Translations under genes and position numbers: made by a program
Notes under the pieces: generated by a model
Database searches by the model: none
What the model was told of the DNA's origin: nothing
Seen by the model: the letters and a program-made list of their open reading frames with translations, nothing else
Assembly: GCA_018433775.1 (NCBI GenBank)
Contig: JAHDQN010000050.1
Coordinates: 1-47,655 of the forward strand
Length of the DNA stretch: 47,655 nt
Direction: 5' to 3'
From: Deltaproteobacteria bacterium
GTDB taxonomy: Bacteria > Desulfobacterota > Desulfomonilia > UBA1062
In this document: in pieces, positions 8,363-17,183 of the stretch
How positions within the stretch are numbered: position 1 is the first letter of the stretch
Layout: every line of letters starts with the position of its first letter

Positions 8363-9955
8363 ATGCGGATAATCGCCCGGAACAAGAAGGCCAGGGAAAC
8401 GCTGTGTCAGAGCGAGACCAGGTTCCACCTCCTGGCCGAGAAGATGAGGGATGTCATCTGGCAGGCGACACCCGACATGGTGTTTACCTATGTCAGCCCT
8501 TCCTGTGAGCAGATGAGCGGTTACACCCGGGAGGAGCTCACCGGGAGCTCGATGTTCCGCCTCCTCGCCCCGGATACGCCTCCGCATGTCATCGAGAACA
8601 TCCTTGCCATGATGGACCGCGTCCGGGAGACCGGCATATCCGCAAACCCGGTCTTCGAGCTCGAAGTCATGCGTAAGGACGGGGTTGTCATCCTGACCGA
8701 GGTGCTTACCAGCGCAATCTTCGGCAAGGATGGAGAGCTGGAGGGCTATCAGGGCGTGACCCGCGACATTACCGAGCGCAGGCTGGCCGAGGAGGAGAGA
8801 AAGACGCTTGAGGCCCGGCTCATCCAGTCTCAGAAGATGGAATCCATCGGGACGCTGGCAGGCGGGATTGCCCATGACTTCAACAACATCCTCTCGGCAA
8901 TCATCGGGTTTGCCGAGCTCGCACGGCACGATGCCGATAATCCTGAGAGGGTGAGAAAAGAGCTCGGCGAGGTGCTCAAGGCAAGTGAACGCGCCAAGGG
9001 GCTCGTGAATCAGATCCTCGCCTTCAGCCGCAAGAGCGAAACCAGATACCTGCCCGTGGACCTCGGGGCCGTAGCCGGGGAGTCTCTGAAGATGCTGCAA
9101 TCGATCCTGCCTTCGACCATCGAGATTCGCAGGCACCTGCCGGGTTCATGCATGGTCATGGCCGATTCCACCCAGATCCATCAGGTGATCATGAACCTTT
9201 GTTCCAATGCTGCAGACGCCATGGAAAAAACCGGCGGCGTGATCGAGGTGAGCCTGGATAAGGTGCTGGTGGAAGAGGGTGCCGCAGAGCCAGGCCAGGA
9301 TCTTTCTACCGGCAGCTACGCGAAACTCTCTGTCAAAGACAACGGCCATGGCATACCGCCTGAAATCATGGCGCGCATTTACGACCCGTACTTTACCACC
9401 AAGAGAGTGGGCCGCGGGACAGGCCTCGGACTGGCCGTGGTTCACGGGATCGTGAAAAGCCATGGGGGATCTATTGTATGCTCGAGTTTGCCCGGAGAAG
9501 GGACCACCTTCGATATGTATCTCCCCGGGACCGTCTCGGGCGAGGATTGTATGGAGCCGGAGGAAGCAGTCAATCACCCTGCGGGGACGGGAAGGGTCCT
9601 GTTCGTCGATGACGAGTCAGCCATTGCATCGCTGGCGGAGAACATGCTGGGCATGCTGGGATACGAGGTCATCGCGAAGACGAGCAGTATGGAGGCCCTG
9701 GCCCTCTTCAGCGAGAACCCTGCGGGGTTCGATCTTGTGATCACCGATCTGACCATGCCGGGTATGACGGGTGACAGGCTGGCCGCCGAGCTCACGCGTA
9801 TCCGCCTTGATATTCCCGTCATCATCTGCACCGGGTACAGCGATCAATTTACCGCGGATGACGCCCGGAACCTGGGGATCCGTGAATATCTCCAGAAGCC
9901 CCTGGACCTGGTGACTCTGGCCGGGACCGTCCGAAAGGTCCTCGCCAGGGCGTGA
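8363..9955 (+). CDS. PAS-domain hybrid sensor histidine kinase
   Basis: This 530-residue protein senses a signal and autophosphorylates on histidine. A PAS domain covers about residues 20-145 (ending GVTRDITERR). A HisKA helix pair follows with phospho-acceptor H171 in GGIAHDFNNIL. The ATPase domain has the N box around N282 (MNLCSNAADA), G1 DNGHG (326-330) and G2 GRGTGLGL. A C-terminal receiver domain (about 410-525) has phospho-acceptor D462 in VITDLTMPGMTG and the conserved K in LQKPLD. There is no transmembrane segment, and the N-terminus starts abruptly in a linker (ARNKKARETLCQSE), so a sensor or membrane part may have been lost; the ribosome binding site GGAGAG at 8351 still supports this start. 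No separate output regulator is nearby, so the phosphorelay partner is unknown. Confidence 0.9.
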   Translation: MRIIARNKKARETLCQSETRFHLLAEKMRDVIWQATPDMVFTYVSPSCEQMSGYTREELTGSSMFRLLAPDTPPHVIENILAMMDRVRETGISANPVFELEVMRKDGVVILTEVLTSAIFGKDGELEGYQGVTRDITERRLAEEERKTLEARLIQSQKMESIGTLAGGIAHDFNNILSAIIGFAELARHDADNPERVRKELGEVLKASERAKGLVNQILAFSRKSETRYLPVDLGAVAGESLKMLQSILPSTIEIRRHLPGSCMVMADSTQIHQVIMNLCSNAADAMEKTGGVIEVSLDKVLVEEGAAEPGQDLSTGSYAKLSVKDNGHGIPPEIMARIYDPYFTTKRVGRGTGLGLAVVHGIVKSHGGSIVCSSLPGEGTTFDMYLPGTVSGEDCMEPEEAVNHPAGTGRVLFVDDESAIASLAENMLGMLGYEVIAKTSSMEALALFSENPAGFDLVITDLTMPGMTGDRLAAELTRIRLDIPVIICTGYSDQFTADDARNLGIREYLQKPLDLVTLAGTVRKVLARA

Positions 9956-10088
9956 TGCCCCCTTGTGCAAGCTGCTGGATGAAAGCGAAACCGGGCAGGA
10001 ATGCGACCTGTCTCAGACTTCACCCATTTGAAGAGATTACTTTTTACCGGTCGACTCTCTGAACATCTTGTCAGATATAAGATAAAGA

Positions 10089-10111
10089 TATTTTGATTAT
10101 TTGTCAAAATA
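10089..10111. promoter_or_regulatory. Dyad upstream of the broken binding-protein gene
   Basis: TATTTTGA and TCAAAATA form perfect 8-bp inverted arms with a 7-nt spacer, in an AT-rich stretch 42 nt before the ATG at 10153. It could be an operator or part of the promoter region; no regulator is known. Confidence 0.3.
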
Positions 10112-10152
10112 ATAGTGACTTGAGTATTTATATTATGATGGAGGGGCGTAAC

Positions 10153-10961
10153 ATGAAGAAAATCATCTTTACCTTTTTACTTGTATTTGCTCCGGTTCAA
10201 CCAGATTTCGCCGACCAGCAGTTTTATATCGAGGTGCTGCAGGTCTCAAACATCGATCTCTTCGATATGGCGTACAGCGGTTTTCTGGAAGAGCTGGCGA
10301 AACAGGTATCCCGCCTGTTTTCAGCGCGGTTGCCAACCCGGTTGTCGTGGGATGCAAGTCACAGGAAGTTCCAGATGTCGGCTTCACCGGGGCCACCCTG
10401 TATCTTGATCCCCTTGCCCTGTTGACCCTGTCCCAAATAGCTGTTCCCGACATAAAACTGATGGGAATGATCCACAGCGATGACGACAATGCCATAGCCT
10501 TTGCCGAGGAATCGCAGAAAAAGGCCTCTCTGCTGGAGTTCACCATCGTGACCAAACAGGTAAAGAAATCCGACCCGGTCAAACCCGTCGCGGCAGAGCT
10601 GTTGGCCGCCGGAGACTGCATCGGCGTTCCCCTGGATACGTACTATGGCCTGAAGGACAGCCTTGCCGGCAAGGATATTCTGAATTTCGCCCGTGAGAAC
10701 AATCTGCCTCTGTTTGCATACATGAATTACCCCATTGCCGGTGCAGTATTATACATCGGACCGGACTTCAAGTATGTAGGCGGGCTCTCGGGAAAACAGG
10801 CAGCGCAGATCCTCCTTGAGGGGAAAAAGCCCGAGGACCTTCCCATCCTGAAACAGGACGAGCTTTTCATCTTTACCGATCCGGCAACGGTCGAGCGGCT
10901 GGGGCTGACCTTTCCCGATGCACTGGCAAACATCGCAAAGCCGGCCAAATTCGTCCGGTAA
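10153..10961 (+). pseudogene. ABC-type substrate-binding protein gene with internal deletion
   Basis: ATG 10153 (ribosome binding site GGAGGGG) starts a signal peptide and then YIEVLQVSNIDLFDMAY and ELAK. After about 10305 the reading must change frame to continue as GIPPVFSAVANPVVVGCKS and GFTGATLYLDP, then MIHSDDDNA, VPLDTYYG, GAVLYIGPDF and LPILKQDELFIF to the stop at 10961. Compared with the intact paralogue at 11264-12280, about 80 codons are missing between ELAK and GIPP, and the deletion is out of frame. The gene is therefore dead. Family: ABC_sub_bind-type periplasmic ligand-binding proteins, whose ligand cannot be predicted here. Confidence 0.75.
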
Positions 10962-10966
10962 AAACA

Positions 10967-10993
10967 GGGGACGTCCGTGAAATTTGGACATTC
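10967..10993 (+). repeat. Solo REP-like sequence
   Basis: GGGGACGTCCGTGAAATTTG followed by GACATTC lies directly after the binding-protein pseudogene. It matches, with minor differences, the sequences flanking the Y1 transposase at 15130 (same orientation) and 16239 (inverted). It is likely a dispersed copy of the transposase's target repeat. Confidence 0.65.
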
Positions 10994-11203
10994 TGGCAGG
11001 GAGGGAGAAGCAGGGAGCGTCTAAAAGGTCTTCGTCTCGTGTCTTTGACTTTTCGCGTGGTGAGAATTCGACATGAACTTATGGAGCCCCTTGCAGGGGA
11101 AGACATTGTGTCTGGGAAGAATAAAGGGTTTTGCTGTGTGCAGAGATCAAGGGGTGAAGAATCGGGCAGCGAAATGTGAACCCGTCCCCGATTAATCGTT
11201 CGG

Positions 11204-11230
11204 GTTGATATTACCGATAGCTATATCAAC
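11204..11230. promoter_or_regulatory. Dyad upstream of the intact binding-protein gene
   Basis: GTTGATAT and ATATCAAC are perfect 8-bp inverted arms separated by 11 nt, 33 nt before ATG 11264. This placement suits an operator or an mRNA leader hairpin. The rest of the 302-nt gap (10962-11263) shows only the REP sequence and a GCGAAATGTGAACCCGTCCC stretch at about 11169. Confidence 0.35.
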
Positions 11231-11263
11231 ATCTGGAATTTCTGTAGAAGGGGGATAACAGCT

Positions 11264-12280
11264 ATGAAGCATTTTCTGAAGATAGGGGTCTGTGCTTTTG
11301 TTTTTCTGTTTGCAGCCCTGACGGGTTTTGCTCAGGACAGGGTGTATACGGTGGAAGTTCTGCAGGTTGCTGCAGTGGCACCGTTCCAGCTGACCTATGA
11401 TTTCTTTGTGGATGAGCTGGCGAAGAACGGTCTGGTACAGGGCAAGAATCTGGTCATAAATCGAGCGATCATCGATTTCGACCTGGAAAAGGCCGGGTTG
11501 TGGAAAAAGCTCGGCGTGCTCATGCGGATCAAAAGCGAGGCATCGAGGATAGCCGGTCTGAAACCCGACCTGGCCGTAACCATCGGCACTCCCGCCACCA
11601 AGTATGCAAAAGATGCGATCATCTCGGCCGGTGTGCCCCTGGTGTTCACAAACGTGGCCATTCCGGAAACAGCCGGGTGCAAGTCGCTCACGGAAGCAGG
11701 GCCGGGCTTCACCGGAACCACCCTCTACATGAACATCCGGGATGCCCTGAGCATCGTGAAGCTGGCCTTTCCCTCGGTGAAGACCATCGGAATCGTGCAC
11801 AGCGATGACGACAATGCTGTCGCCCATACCGAGATGACGAAGAAAGAAGGACCTGCGGTAGGCTATACCATTGTGGCCAAACAGGTCGCCAAGAACGACT
11901 CCATCGAACCCGCCCTCCACGAACTGATCGACAAAGGCGCTCAGGCCTTCATCGTTCCTCTGGACACCTACTACGGCATGAGAGACAACGAGCCTGCCAA
12001 GGAGCTTGCCGCCGTGTCTCTGGAGAAAAAGGTGCCGGTCATCAGTTTCATGCATTTCAAGTGCCCGGGTGCGGCTTTGTATATCGGTTCCGAGTTCACC
12101 ACCATGGGCGTGCTGGCTGCACAGCATTCGGTGAAGATTCTCAAGGAAGGCGTGAGCCCCGATTCTCTGCCCATCCTCAGGCAGGATGATCTCACCATCA
12201 TGGTCGATACCAGTGTGCTGGATCCTTTGGGCATCACGATGCCGCTGGAGATACTCCAGCTCTCGAAGTCGGTTGAGTGA
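11264..12280 (+). CDS. ABC-type periplasmic substrate-binding protein
   Basis: A 338-residue protein with a Sec signal peptide (hydrophobic core CAFVFLFAALTG, cleavage near GFAQ). The mature part has the two-lobed binding fold of the ABC_sub_bind family: VYTVEVLQVA, PDLAVTIGTPATKYAK, GVPLVFTNVA, FTGTTLYMN, IVHSDDDNAVAHTE, FIVPLDTYYGMRD, ALYIGSEF and LPILRQDDL. Such proteins bind small ligands for an ABC importer or present them to a sensor. No permease or ATPase gene is adjacent, and a hybrid kinase lies 1.3 kb upstream, so a sensing role is possible (inference). It is the intact paralogue of the deleted gene just before it. Start ATG 11264 is preceded by GAAGGGGGA. Confidence 0.85.
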   Translation: MKHFLKIGVCAFVFLFAALTGFAQDRVYTVEVLQVAAVAPFQLTYDFFVDELAKNGLVQGKNLVINRAIIDFDLEKAGLWKKLGVLMRIKSEASRIAGLKPDLAVTIGTPATKYAKDAIISAGVPLVFTNVAIPETAGCKSLTEAGPGFTGTTLYMNIRDALSIVKLAFPSVKTIGIVHSDDDNAVAHTEMTKKEGPAVGYTIVAKQVAKNDSIEPALHELIDKGAQAFIVPLDTYYGMRDNEPAKELAAVSLEKKVPVISFMHFKCPGAALYIGSEFTTMGVLAAQHSVKILKEGVSPDSLPILRQDDLTIMVDTSVLDPLGITMPLEILQLSKSVE

Positions 12281-12287
12281 GTCTGGG

Positions 12288-12328
12288 CCGGAGGCCGGAT
12301 ATCCATCGAACAGATGTCCGGCCTCCGG
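12288..12328 (+). terminator. Strong GC hairpin after the binding-protein gene
   Basis: CCGGAGGCCGGA (12288-12299) pairs perfectly with TCCGGCCTCCGG (12317-12328), 8 nt after the stop codon. No T-run follows, so it may terminate poorly or only protect the mRNA end. The remainder of the gap to 12586 shows nothing else I can support. Confidence 0.45.
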
Positions 12329-12586
12329 ACCCTGTACAACCGGTTTTGAGAACCGGCTTCCGAATCCGGCAACCCGAAACAGCAAGACACGAGCCTTTTC
12401 GGCCATAACCACGGTTGTCAGGCCCGGGGCGGGTTATTGGCGACAGGCACTAAAAAAAGCCTCCCCATGCACATAACAATCTCCCTGCACGGCTCCTGCG
12501 GCGCACCTCATGCCCTCCCCCCATACCCTGGCTCATGCAAAACCCTCGAGGCCTTCTCCCGGCGGATATGCACCTGCAGCGCCCGC

Positions 12587-13516
12587 TCAGCGCGAGGTCT
12601 CCTGGGTGCCGGTGGGCGCCATGATCTCGCCGGTGCAGTAGCGCGAATCCGCGGAAGCCAGGAAGACATAGAACGGCGCCAGCTCGGCCGGCTGGGTCGG
12701 GCGTTTCCAGAGCGAGCTGTCGCCGAACTGCCCGACGTAATCGGTGGAAAGGGTTGACGGGATCAGGGGAGTCCAGACGCTGCCGGGTGCCACGCAGTTG
12801 ACCCGGATGCCCTTTCCGGAGAGCTCCTGGGCAAGGGCCTTGGTAAAGATGTGTATCCCGCCCTTGGTGGCCGAGTAGTCCACGAGGACGGGCAGGCCTG
12901 ACAGGCCGGTGATGGAGCCTGTGTTGATGATGGTGTCCCCGGCCTTCATGTACCTGAGCGCATTCTGCGCCATCCAGATATAGCCGATCAGATTGGTCCG
13001 GACCGTCTGCTCTACCTGCTCAGGCGGTATGTCGACAAAGTTCGCAGCCTCTCTCTGATAGGCTGCATTGTTGACCAGCACATTCAGCCCGCCGAGGTCG
13101 CGCACCGTCTGGTCCACGATCCTGGCGCAGTCCTCATGCTTCTGGACGTCTCCGGCTATACCGATGCCCTTCTGTCCTGCATCGTTCACCCACCTGAGCG
13201 TCTCCTGGGCGTCGTCGTCCTCGTCATAATAGGCGATGGCCACGTCCGCCCCCTCCCGGGCAAAGGCAATGGCCACTGCGCGTCCGATCCCGCTGTCTCC
13301 TCCGGTGATGAGGGTCTTGAGCCCTTCGAGCTTCCCGCCGCCCTTGTAGGTCATTTCTCCATGATCTGCAGGCGGATTCAGGTCTTTTTCATGGCCCGGC
13401 CAGTTCTGTTTCTGGGGAGGAGGCGGACCCTGCTGGCTTCTATCCCGGGCTTCCCTGGGGTTTCTGCTCATGTTCAGTCCCTGATGCATGGTATCCATAC
13501 TGGTTTTTTCAGGCAT
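12587..13516 (-). CDS. Short-chain dehydrogenase/reductase (YghA / general stress protein 39 type)
   Basis: A 309-residue NAD(P)-dependent SDR oxidoreductase, probably cytosolic. The Rossmann nucleotide-binding motif is TGGDSGIGRA, the structural motif NNAA is present, and the active site has the conserved Ser in INTGSITG and YSATKGG (YxxxK). An extra N-terminal tail of about 60 residues rich in P, Q and N (including QGPPPPQKQNWPG) is typical of the YghA/general-stress subgroup and not of classical SDRs. The C-terminal TGEIMAPTGTQETSR ends the fold. Start ATG 13516 (complement) has a CCGGAGGAA ribosome binding site. The substrate is unknown; related proteins act on sugars or aldehydes under stress. 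Confidence 0.9.
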   Translation of the reverse strand: MPEKTSMDTMHQGLNMSRNPREARDRSQQGPPPPQKQNWPGHEKDLNPPADHGEMTYKGGGKLEGLKTLITGGDSGIGRAVAIAFAREGADVAIAYYDEDDDAQETLRWVNDAGQKGIGIAGDVQKHEDCARIVDQTVRDLGGLNVLVNNAAYQREAANFVDIPPEQVEQTVRTNLIGYIWMAQNALRYMKAGDTIINTGSITGLSGLPVLVDYSATKGGIHIFTKALAQELSGKGIRVNCVAPGSVWTPLIPSTLSTDYVGQFGDSSLWKRPTQPAELAPFYVFLASADSRYCTGEIMAPTGTQETSR

Positions 13517-13692
13517 GATTATTTTCCTCCGGAAATATTGGGTTTGATTTTTTCCTGGCGAATAGAAAGGATGGCTCGTTATCGGAATGATACCGCTAAG
13601 CGCTCCTGCAGCGTCCGTCGTATCCGGCAGGGGGAGATGATCGGGAAAGCAATGCAGCTCACTCGACAGCTGCTTTCCTGCTCAATACCTTA

Positions 13693-14628
13693 TCATCCCA
13701 GCCACTGCGGGTTTCTGCGGGTGCTGTCGAAGATGTCGGATGACTTGTAGAGCTCTAACCGGCCCTGGTCTGCAGCCGGCGCCGTCTTTGCGAGAAGGGC
13801 CGAGATCTCGTCCTTGTCCATGGGTCTGAAGCTTCTCGCCGCCCCGAGCGCCTGTTCGAGTATCGGGAGACTGTCGCAGCCGGTGATGACGACGCTGGCC
13901 GGCAGGTTCATGACGTAGTGCAGGCATTCGACAGGGGTCACGACAGTGCTTTCCAGGATGATCTGACCGCCCAGGGATTTCATGCCGAGCACGCCGATCT
14001 CTTCTTTCACCAGCACCGGCAAAACCCGTTTCTCAAAGCTGTCGTAGTGGGCGTCCATCACGTTCAGCGGCATCTGTACGGTGTCGAATCGAAAGCCGCT
14101 CTCATTTGCGAGCTCCATCATCCTCAGATGAATATCCGGGCTCTTGTGCCCGGTGAACCCGATGTACCGCGCCTTGCCGGACTCCTGCGCCTTGAGTGCG
14201 GCATCCAGGGCGCCGCCCTGCGAAAAGATGCGCTCAGGGTCTTCCATCCGGATGATCTCATGGAACTGGATGAGATCGACATAGTCGGTCTTGAGGCGGC
14301 GCAACGATTCGTCGATCTGCCGCGCAGCCGATTCTCTGGTGCGGCCGTCGAACTTGGTCATCAGAAAGGCCTTGTGCCGGTAACCGTCACGCAATGCCTT
14401 GCCCATTCGGATTTCGCTCTGCCCGTCATGATAGTCCCAGGAGTTGTCGAGAAAGTTCACCCCGTTGTCGATCGCGGTGCGGATGATGCGGATGCTCTCC
14501 TGCTCGCTTGGCTGCATGCCGATATGAGATCCGCCCAGACCGATGATGGAGACCTTCTCGCCGGTGCGCCCCAGTATGCGGTAAGGAATGCCTTCCCTGG
14601 CACCGGCAGACCGGTCAGGGACTCTCAT
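13693..14628 (-). CDS. Aldo/keto reductase
   Basis: A 311-residue aldo/keto reductase that should reduce carbonyl compounds with NADPH. Visible family motifs are IIGLGGSHIG, the catalytic-region sequence NFLDNSWDYHDG (D and Y), MTKFDGR (catalytic K) and the LRRLKTDYVDLIQFH strand ending in the catalytic His position, followed by YIGFTGH. Its start ATG overlaps the stop of the VOC gene by ATGA (14625-14628), so the two are translationally coupled and form an operon. A joint role in handling reactive aldehydes is an inference. Confidence 0.9.
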   Translation of the reverse strand: MRVPDRSAGAREGIPYRILGRTGEKVSIIGLGGSHIGMQPSEQESIRIIRTAIDNGVNFLDNSWDYHDGQSEIRMGKALRDGYRHKAFLMTKFDGRTRESAARQIDESLRRLKTDYVDLIQFHEIIRMEDPERIFSQGGALDAALKAQESGKARYIGFTGHKSPDIHLRMMELANESGFRFDTVQMPLNVMDAHYDSFEKRVLPVLVKEEIGVLGMKSLGGQIILESTVVTPVECLHYVMNLPASVVITGCDSLPILEQALGAARSFRPMDKDEISALLAKTAPAADQGRLELYKSSDIFDSTRRNPQWLG

Positions 14629-15002
14629 GTTCGTGAATGGATTCCAACCCGGTTGCCTTCACTGTCCTTGAATATGCCGATGAACCCGTATTCTCCGATA
14701 CTCTTTTTCGGAACGAGAACTGTTCCGCCTTGTGCTTCCACACGGGCCAGTGTGGCATTGATATCCGGAGCGGTAAAGTAGACGAGCACACCCGTGTCAG
14801 CCGGGACATACCCCTCGCCTTTTACCAGTGACCCCGCTGCGCCGATGGCATCCGGCCGCATCGGGAACCAGGCCATCCGGAAAGGCCCCACCTGATGTTC
14901 TTCGAGGCCGATCTCGAAGACATGCTCGTAGAATCCCCGTGCCCGTTCAAAATCGTTCACGGGAATCTCGAACCAACCGACCGGATTCCATTTCGATGCC
15001 AT
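14625..15002 (-). CDS. VOC-family (glyoxalase-like) protein
   Basis: A 125-residue protein with two beta-alpha-beta-beta-beta modules: VGWFEIPVNDFERARGFYE starts the first, and GVLVYFTAPDINATLARVE plus GIFKDSEGNRVGIHS form the second. This is the vicinal-oxygen-chelate fold, which usually binds a divalent metal and acts on small electrophiles. ATG at 15002 (complement) is chosen because the fold begins right there (MASKWNPVGWF) and a GGGGGTGAG site precedes it; a longer open frame upstream has no domain. It is the first gene of a two-gene operon with the aldo/keto reductase. Confidence 0.85.
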   Translation of the reverse strand: MASKWNPVGWFEIPVNDFERARGFYEHVFEIGLEEHQVGPFRMAWFPMRPDAIGAAGSLVKGEGYVPADTGVLVYFTAPDINATLARVEAQGGTVLVPKKSIGEYGFIGIFKDSEGNRVGIHSRT

Positions 15003-15129
15003 GCCGCTCACCCCCCTTGTCCGGACATCACCAATCACGCGCGACGATGCTTCACCGGGTTTAAGCCTGGGCTGATCCGCCCGGTACATACTACTTAACA
15101 ATAACGCTCCGCGATGAGATAAAAACAGT

Positions 15130-15156
15130 GGGGACGTCCGTGAAATATTGACATTC
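15130..15156 (+). repeat. Left REP sequence of the Y1 transposase
   Basis: GGGGACGTCCGTGAAATATT plus GACATTC, 26 nt before the transposase ATG. It contains the short self-complementary core GACGTC. Confidence 0.65.
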
Positions 15157-15182
15157 TTGATCTCGAGATTATTTTTTCTGCC

Positions 15183-16196
15183 ATGCCGAGGAAATCTCGA
15201 ATAGATGCTGCAGGTGCATTGCACCATATCATCATCCGGGGGATCGAGGGGAGCGAGATATTCAGAGACGATCATGACAGACGGGCATTCATCGATCGGT
15301 TCGGGAATATTTTGCTTGACACTCAGACCGGTTGCCTTGCCTGGGTTTTGATGAGCAACCATGTGCACCTGTTGCTCCAAACGGGTGCAGAGCCCATATC
15401 CACCGTAATGCGGAGGCTGCTGACCGGGTATGCCCAGCACTTCAACCGCCGATACAAACGCCACGGGCCGCTGTTTCAGAACCGGTACAAGTCTATTTTA
15501 TGCGAGCAGGACACATATCTGCTCCAGTTGGTGAGATATATCCATCTCAATCCACTGCGGGCGGGCATGGTGGAAGATGTCGAGGCGCTGAGGCGGTATC
15601 GCTACAGCGGTCACTCGGTACTGATGGGCATGAGCGAGTGTGAATGGCAGGATGACCGGTCAGTACTCGCTTTATTTTCAGAGAAGATGTCACAGGCCAG
15701 GCTGCGGTATGAATCGTTTGTAGCAGAGGGCGTTCAGCTGGGCAGGCAGCTGGAACTTACCGGAGGAGGGCTCCTGAGATCAGCAGGTGGCTGGTCGGCG
15801 CTCAAAGCCCATCGGAAGGGCGATGCGAGGATAAAAGGGGATGAAAGGATACTGGGAAGCAGTGAATTCGTCGAGAGAGTGATTGCCAAGGCCTCGGACA
15901 GTTATGAAAAAAAGACCCGTTTTGCCAGCCGGGGAATCGATATGGAGCGTCTTCTGGCAAGCACAGCCCGGTACTATGAGATAGCAGGAGAAGACCTTGG
16001 AAATAGGGGCAAAGGAAGGAAGACAGCACGGGCCCGGGCGGTCTTCTGTTATCTTGCCGTAAGAATATTACAGCTGAGTTGTGTTGAGGTCGGCATGCGT
16101 TTGAATCTCACCCCGTCGGCCATCAGTAAATCAGTGGCGCGGGGCAGGGCGGTCGTTGAAGAAGACGGGAATGAAGAAGCCCTGCTCTCGCCATGA
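15183..16196 (+). CDS. REP-associated Y1-type transposase (HUH nuclease)
   Basis: A 337-residue single-strand DNA transposase. The HUH motif is H60-V-H62 in LMSNHVHLLL. The nucleophile candidate is Y83 (LLTGYAQHFNRRY), followed by the family signature GPLFQNRYKS and VRYIHLNPLRAGMV. The C-terminal part (about 285-325: LQLSCVEVGMRLNLTPSAIS) looks like a DnaA-type helix-turn-helix. That arrangement is typical of REP-associated tyrosine transposases, which cleave REP hairpins and are often domesticated. The gene is full length with no frameshift and is flanked by inverted REP sequences; another solo copy lies at 10967. Confidence 0.9.
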   Translation: MPRKSRIDAAGALHHIIIRGIEGSEIFRDDHDRRAFIDRFGNILLDTQTGCLAWVLMSNHVHLLLQTGAEPISTVMRRLLTGYAQHFNRRYKRHGPLFQNRYKSILCEQDTYLLQLVRYIHLNPLRAGMVEDVEALRRYRYSGHSVLMGMSECEWQDDRSVLALFSEKMSQARLRYESFVAEGVQLGRQLELTGGGLLRSAGGWSALKAHRKGDARIKGDERILGSSEFVERVIAKASDSYEKKTRFASRGIDMERLLASTARYYEIAGEDLGNRGKGRKTARARAVFCYLAVRILQLSCVEVGMRLNLTPSAISKSVARGRAVVEEDGNEEALLSP

Positions 16197-16238
16197 ACCG
16201 CCCTTGGATCGCCGGAAGCAAGATGGCTTGAATGTCCA

Positions 16239-16264
16239 AATGTCCAAATTTCACGGACGTCCCC
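16239..16264 (-). repeat. Right (inverted) REP sequence of the Y1 transposase
   Basis: AATGTCCAAATTTCACGGAC plus GTCCCC, the inverse of the left copy and closest to the solo copy at 10967. A partial ATGTCCAAA duplication precedes it. Confidence 0.65.
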
Positions 16265-16338
16265 CAAAAGAGTCCCATTGATTTACCCGATCCGGATGTC
16301 ATTATTCATTGTGGAGACCATCGGAGAGTTCGTGCGGA

Positions 16339-16791
16339 ATGGATGCTGCGAAAGGATATATCATACGGGAAGCTGGATCGGGTGACGCACAGGCCGTAGC
16401 CTCGCTCTTCTCCCAACTGGGGTATCCTGCTTCAGCCGAGGAGATGACGGGAAGGATCGAGACCCTGTCTACCCTGCAGGAATACAAGACCTTTGTCGCA
16501 GAGGCGCAAGGCGAGGTCGTCGGGCTCGTCGGGGTCTATCTCGGGCGTTCTCTCGAATTCACCGGCATGTACGGGAGGCTGACCGCGCTCGTCGTCGATG
16601 AAAAATGGCGGGGGCGCGGGATCGGAAAGATGCTGATCGACAGGGTGGAATCCTGGCTGGCAGGCCAGGGCGCCCTTCTGGTCGTTCTCACCAGCAGCAG
16701 CCGGCGGAAGGATTCCCACGGGTTCTACCGGCACATCGGCTACATGGACACCGGACTCAGGTTCACGAAAAGGCTTTATCAGGTGCCCTGA
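16339..16791 (+). CDS. GNAT-family N-acetyltransferase
   Basis: About 150 residues with the GCN5-related acetyltransferase fold: IIREAGSGDAQAVASLF at the start, TALVVDEKWRGRGIGKMLID containing the acetyl-CoA pyrophosphate-binding R/Q-x-x-G-x-G/A loop, and HGFYRHIGY near the end. It transfers an acetyl group from acetyl-CoA to an unknown amine. ATG 16339 is preferred over GTG 16309 because the fold begins after it and a GGAGAG site lies about 10 nt upstream. Confidence 0.85.
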   Translation: MDAAKGYIIREAGSGDAQAVASLFSQLGYPASAEEMTGRIETLSTLQEYKTFVAEAQGEVVGLVGVYLGRSLEFTGMYGRLTALVVDEKWRGRGIGKMLIDRVESWLAGQGALLVVLTSSSRRKDSHGFYRHIGYMDTGLRFTKRLYQVP

Positions 16792-17183
16792 TCAAGCCTC
16801 CTCCGGCTCCGGGCTCGTCCTGGCTCTCCGGGCCTGTCTGAAGGACGGCCTGATCCTCACTATCGAAAAACTTTTTCCATACACGATCACACAGGACTGG
16901 TCCACCCGCGCCGCAGGCTTGCATCATAACCGAACAGCCCGTAAGAGACGCGGGATTTCTCCACCCATTGACGGGCCAGGGCAGGAGTGTTACGACACTT
17001 CAGGATCTGAACCGTCATGCTATGAGGTGGAAAAGGTCTCGCTCCATGGCTTTGCCGGATCCCCGGCGAGCCCACGGGCATGATTCGGTGCGCAGCGGCA
17101 ACAAGCACTGTGCGCTATAGATCCGGTCTCTCCCCGAGCCGGGAACGATTTGTTGCCACGGCATGTAACAGGAAGAAGGCACC
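16792..17183. other. Gene-free stretch of about 390 nt
   Basis: No convincing gene on either strand. A minus-strand open frame at 16887-17108 has no family resemblance I can name. The last 20 nt include the GGAAGAAGG ribosome binding site of the MFS gene. Confidence 0.4.

Larger units (their letters stand above)
15130..16264 (+). mobile_element. Y1 transposase gene flanked by inverted REP sequences
   Basis: The transposase gene at 15183-16196 is bracketed by GGGGACGTCCGTGAAATATT (from 15130) and its inverted counterpart ending TTTCACGGACGTCCCC at 16264. This layout is that of REP-associated tyrosine transposases, in which the flanking repeats are recognised by the enzyme. Confidence 0.7.

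Noticed and set aside
15003..15464. Upstream extension of the VOC gene on the minus strand
   Set aside because: It runs through the REP sequence and into the transposase gene and has no domain; the VOC fold begins at 15002.
16887..17108. 73-codon minus-strand frame between the GNAT and MFS genes
   Set aside because: No ribosome binding site, family or domain could be recognised.
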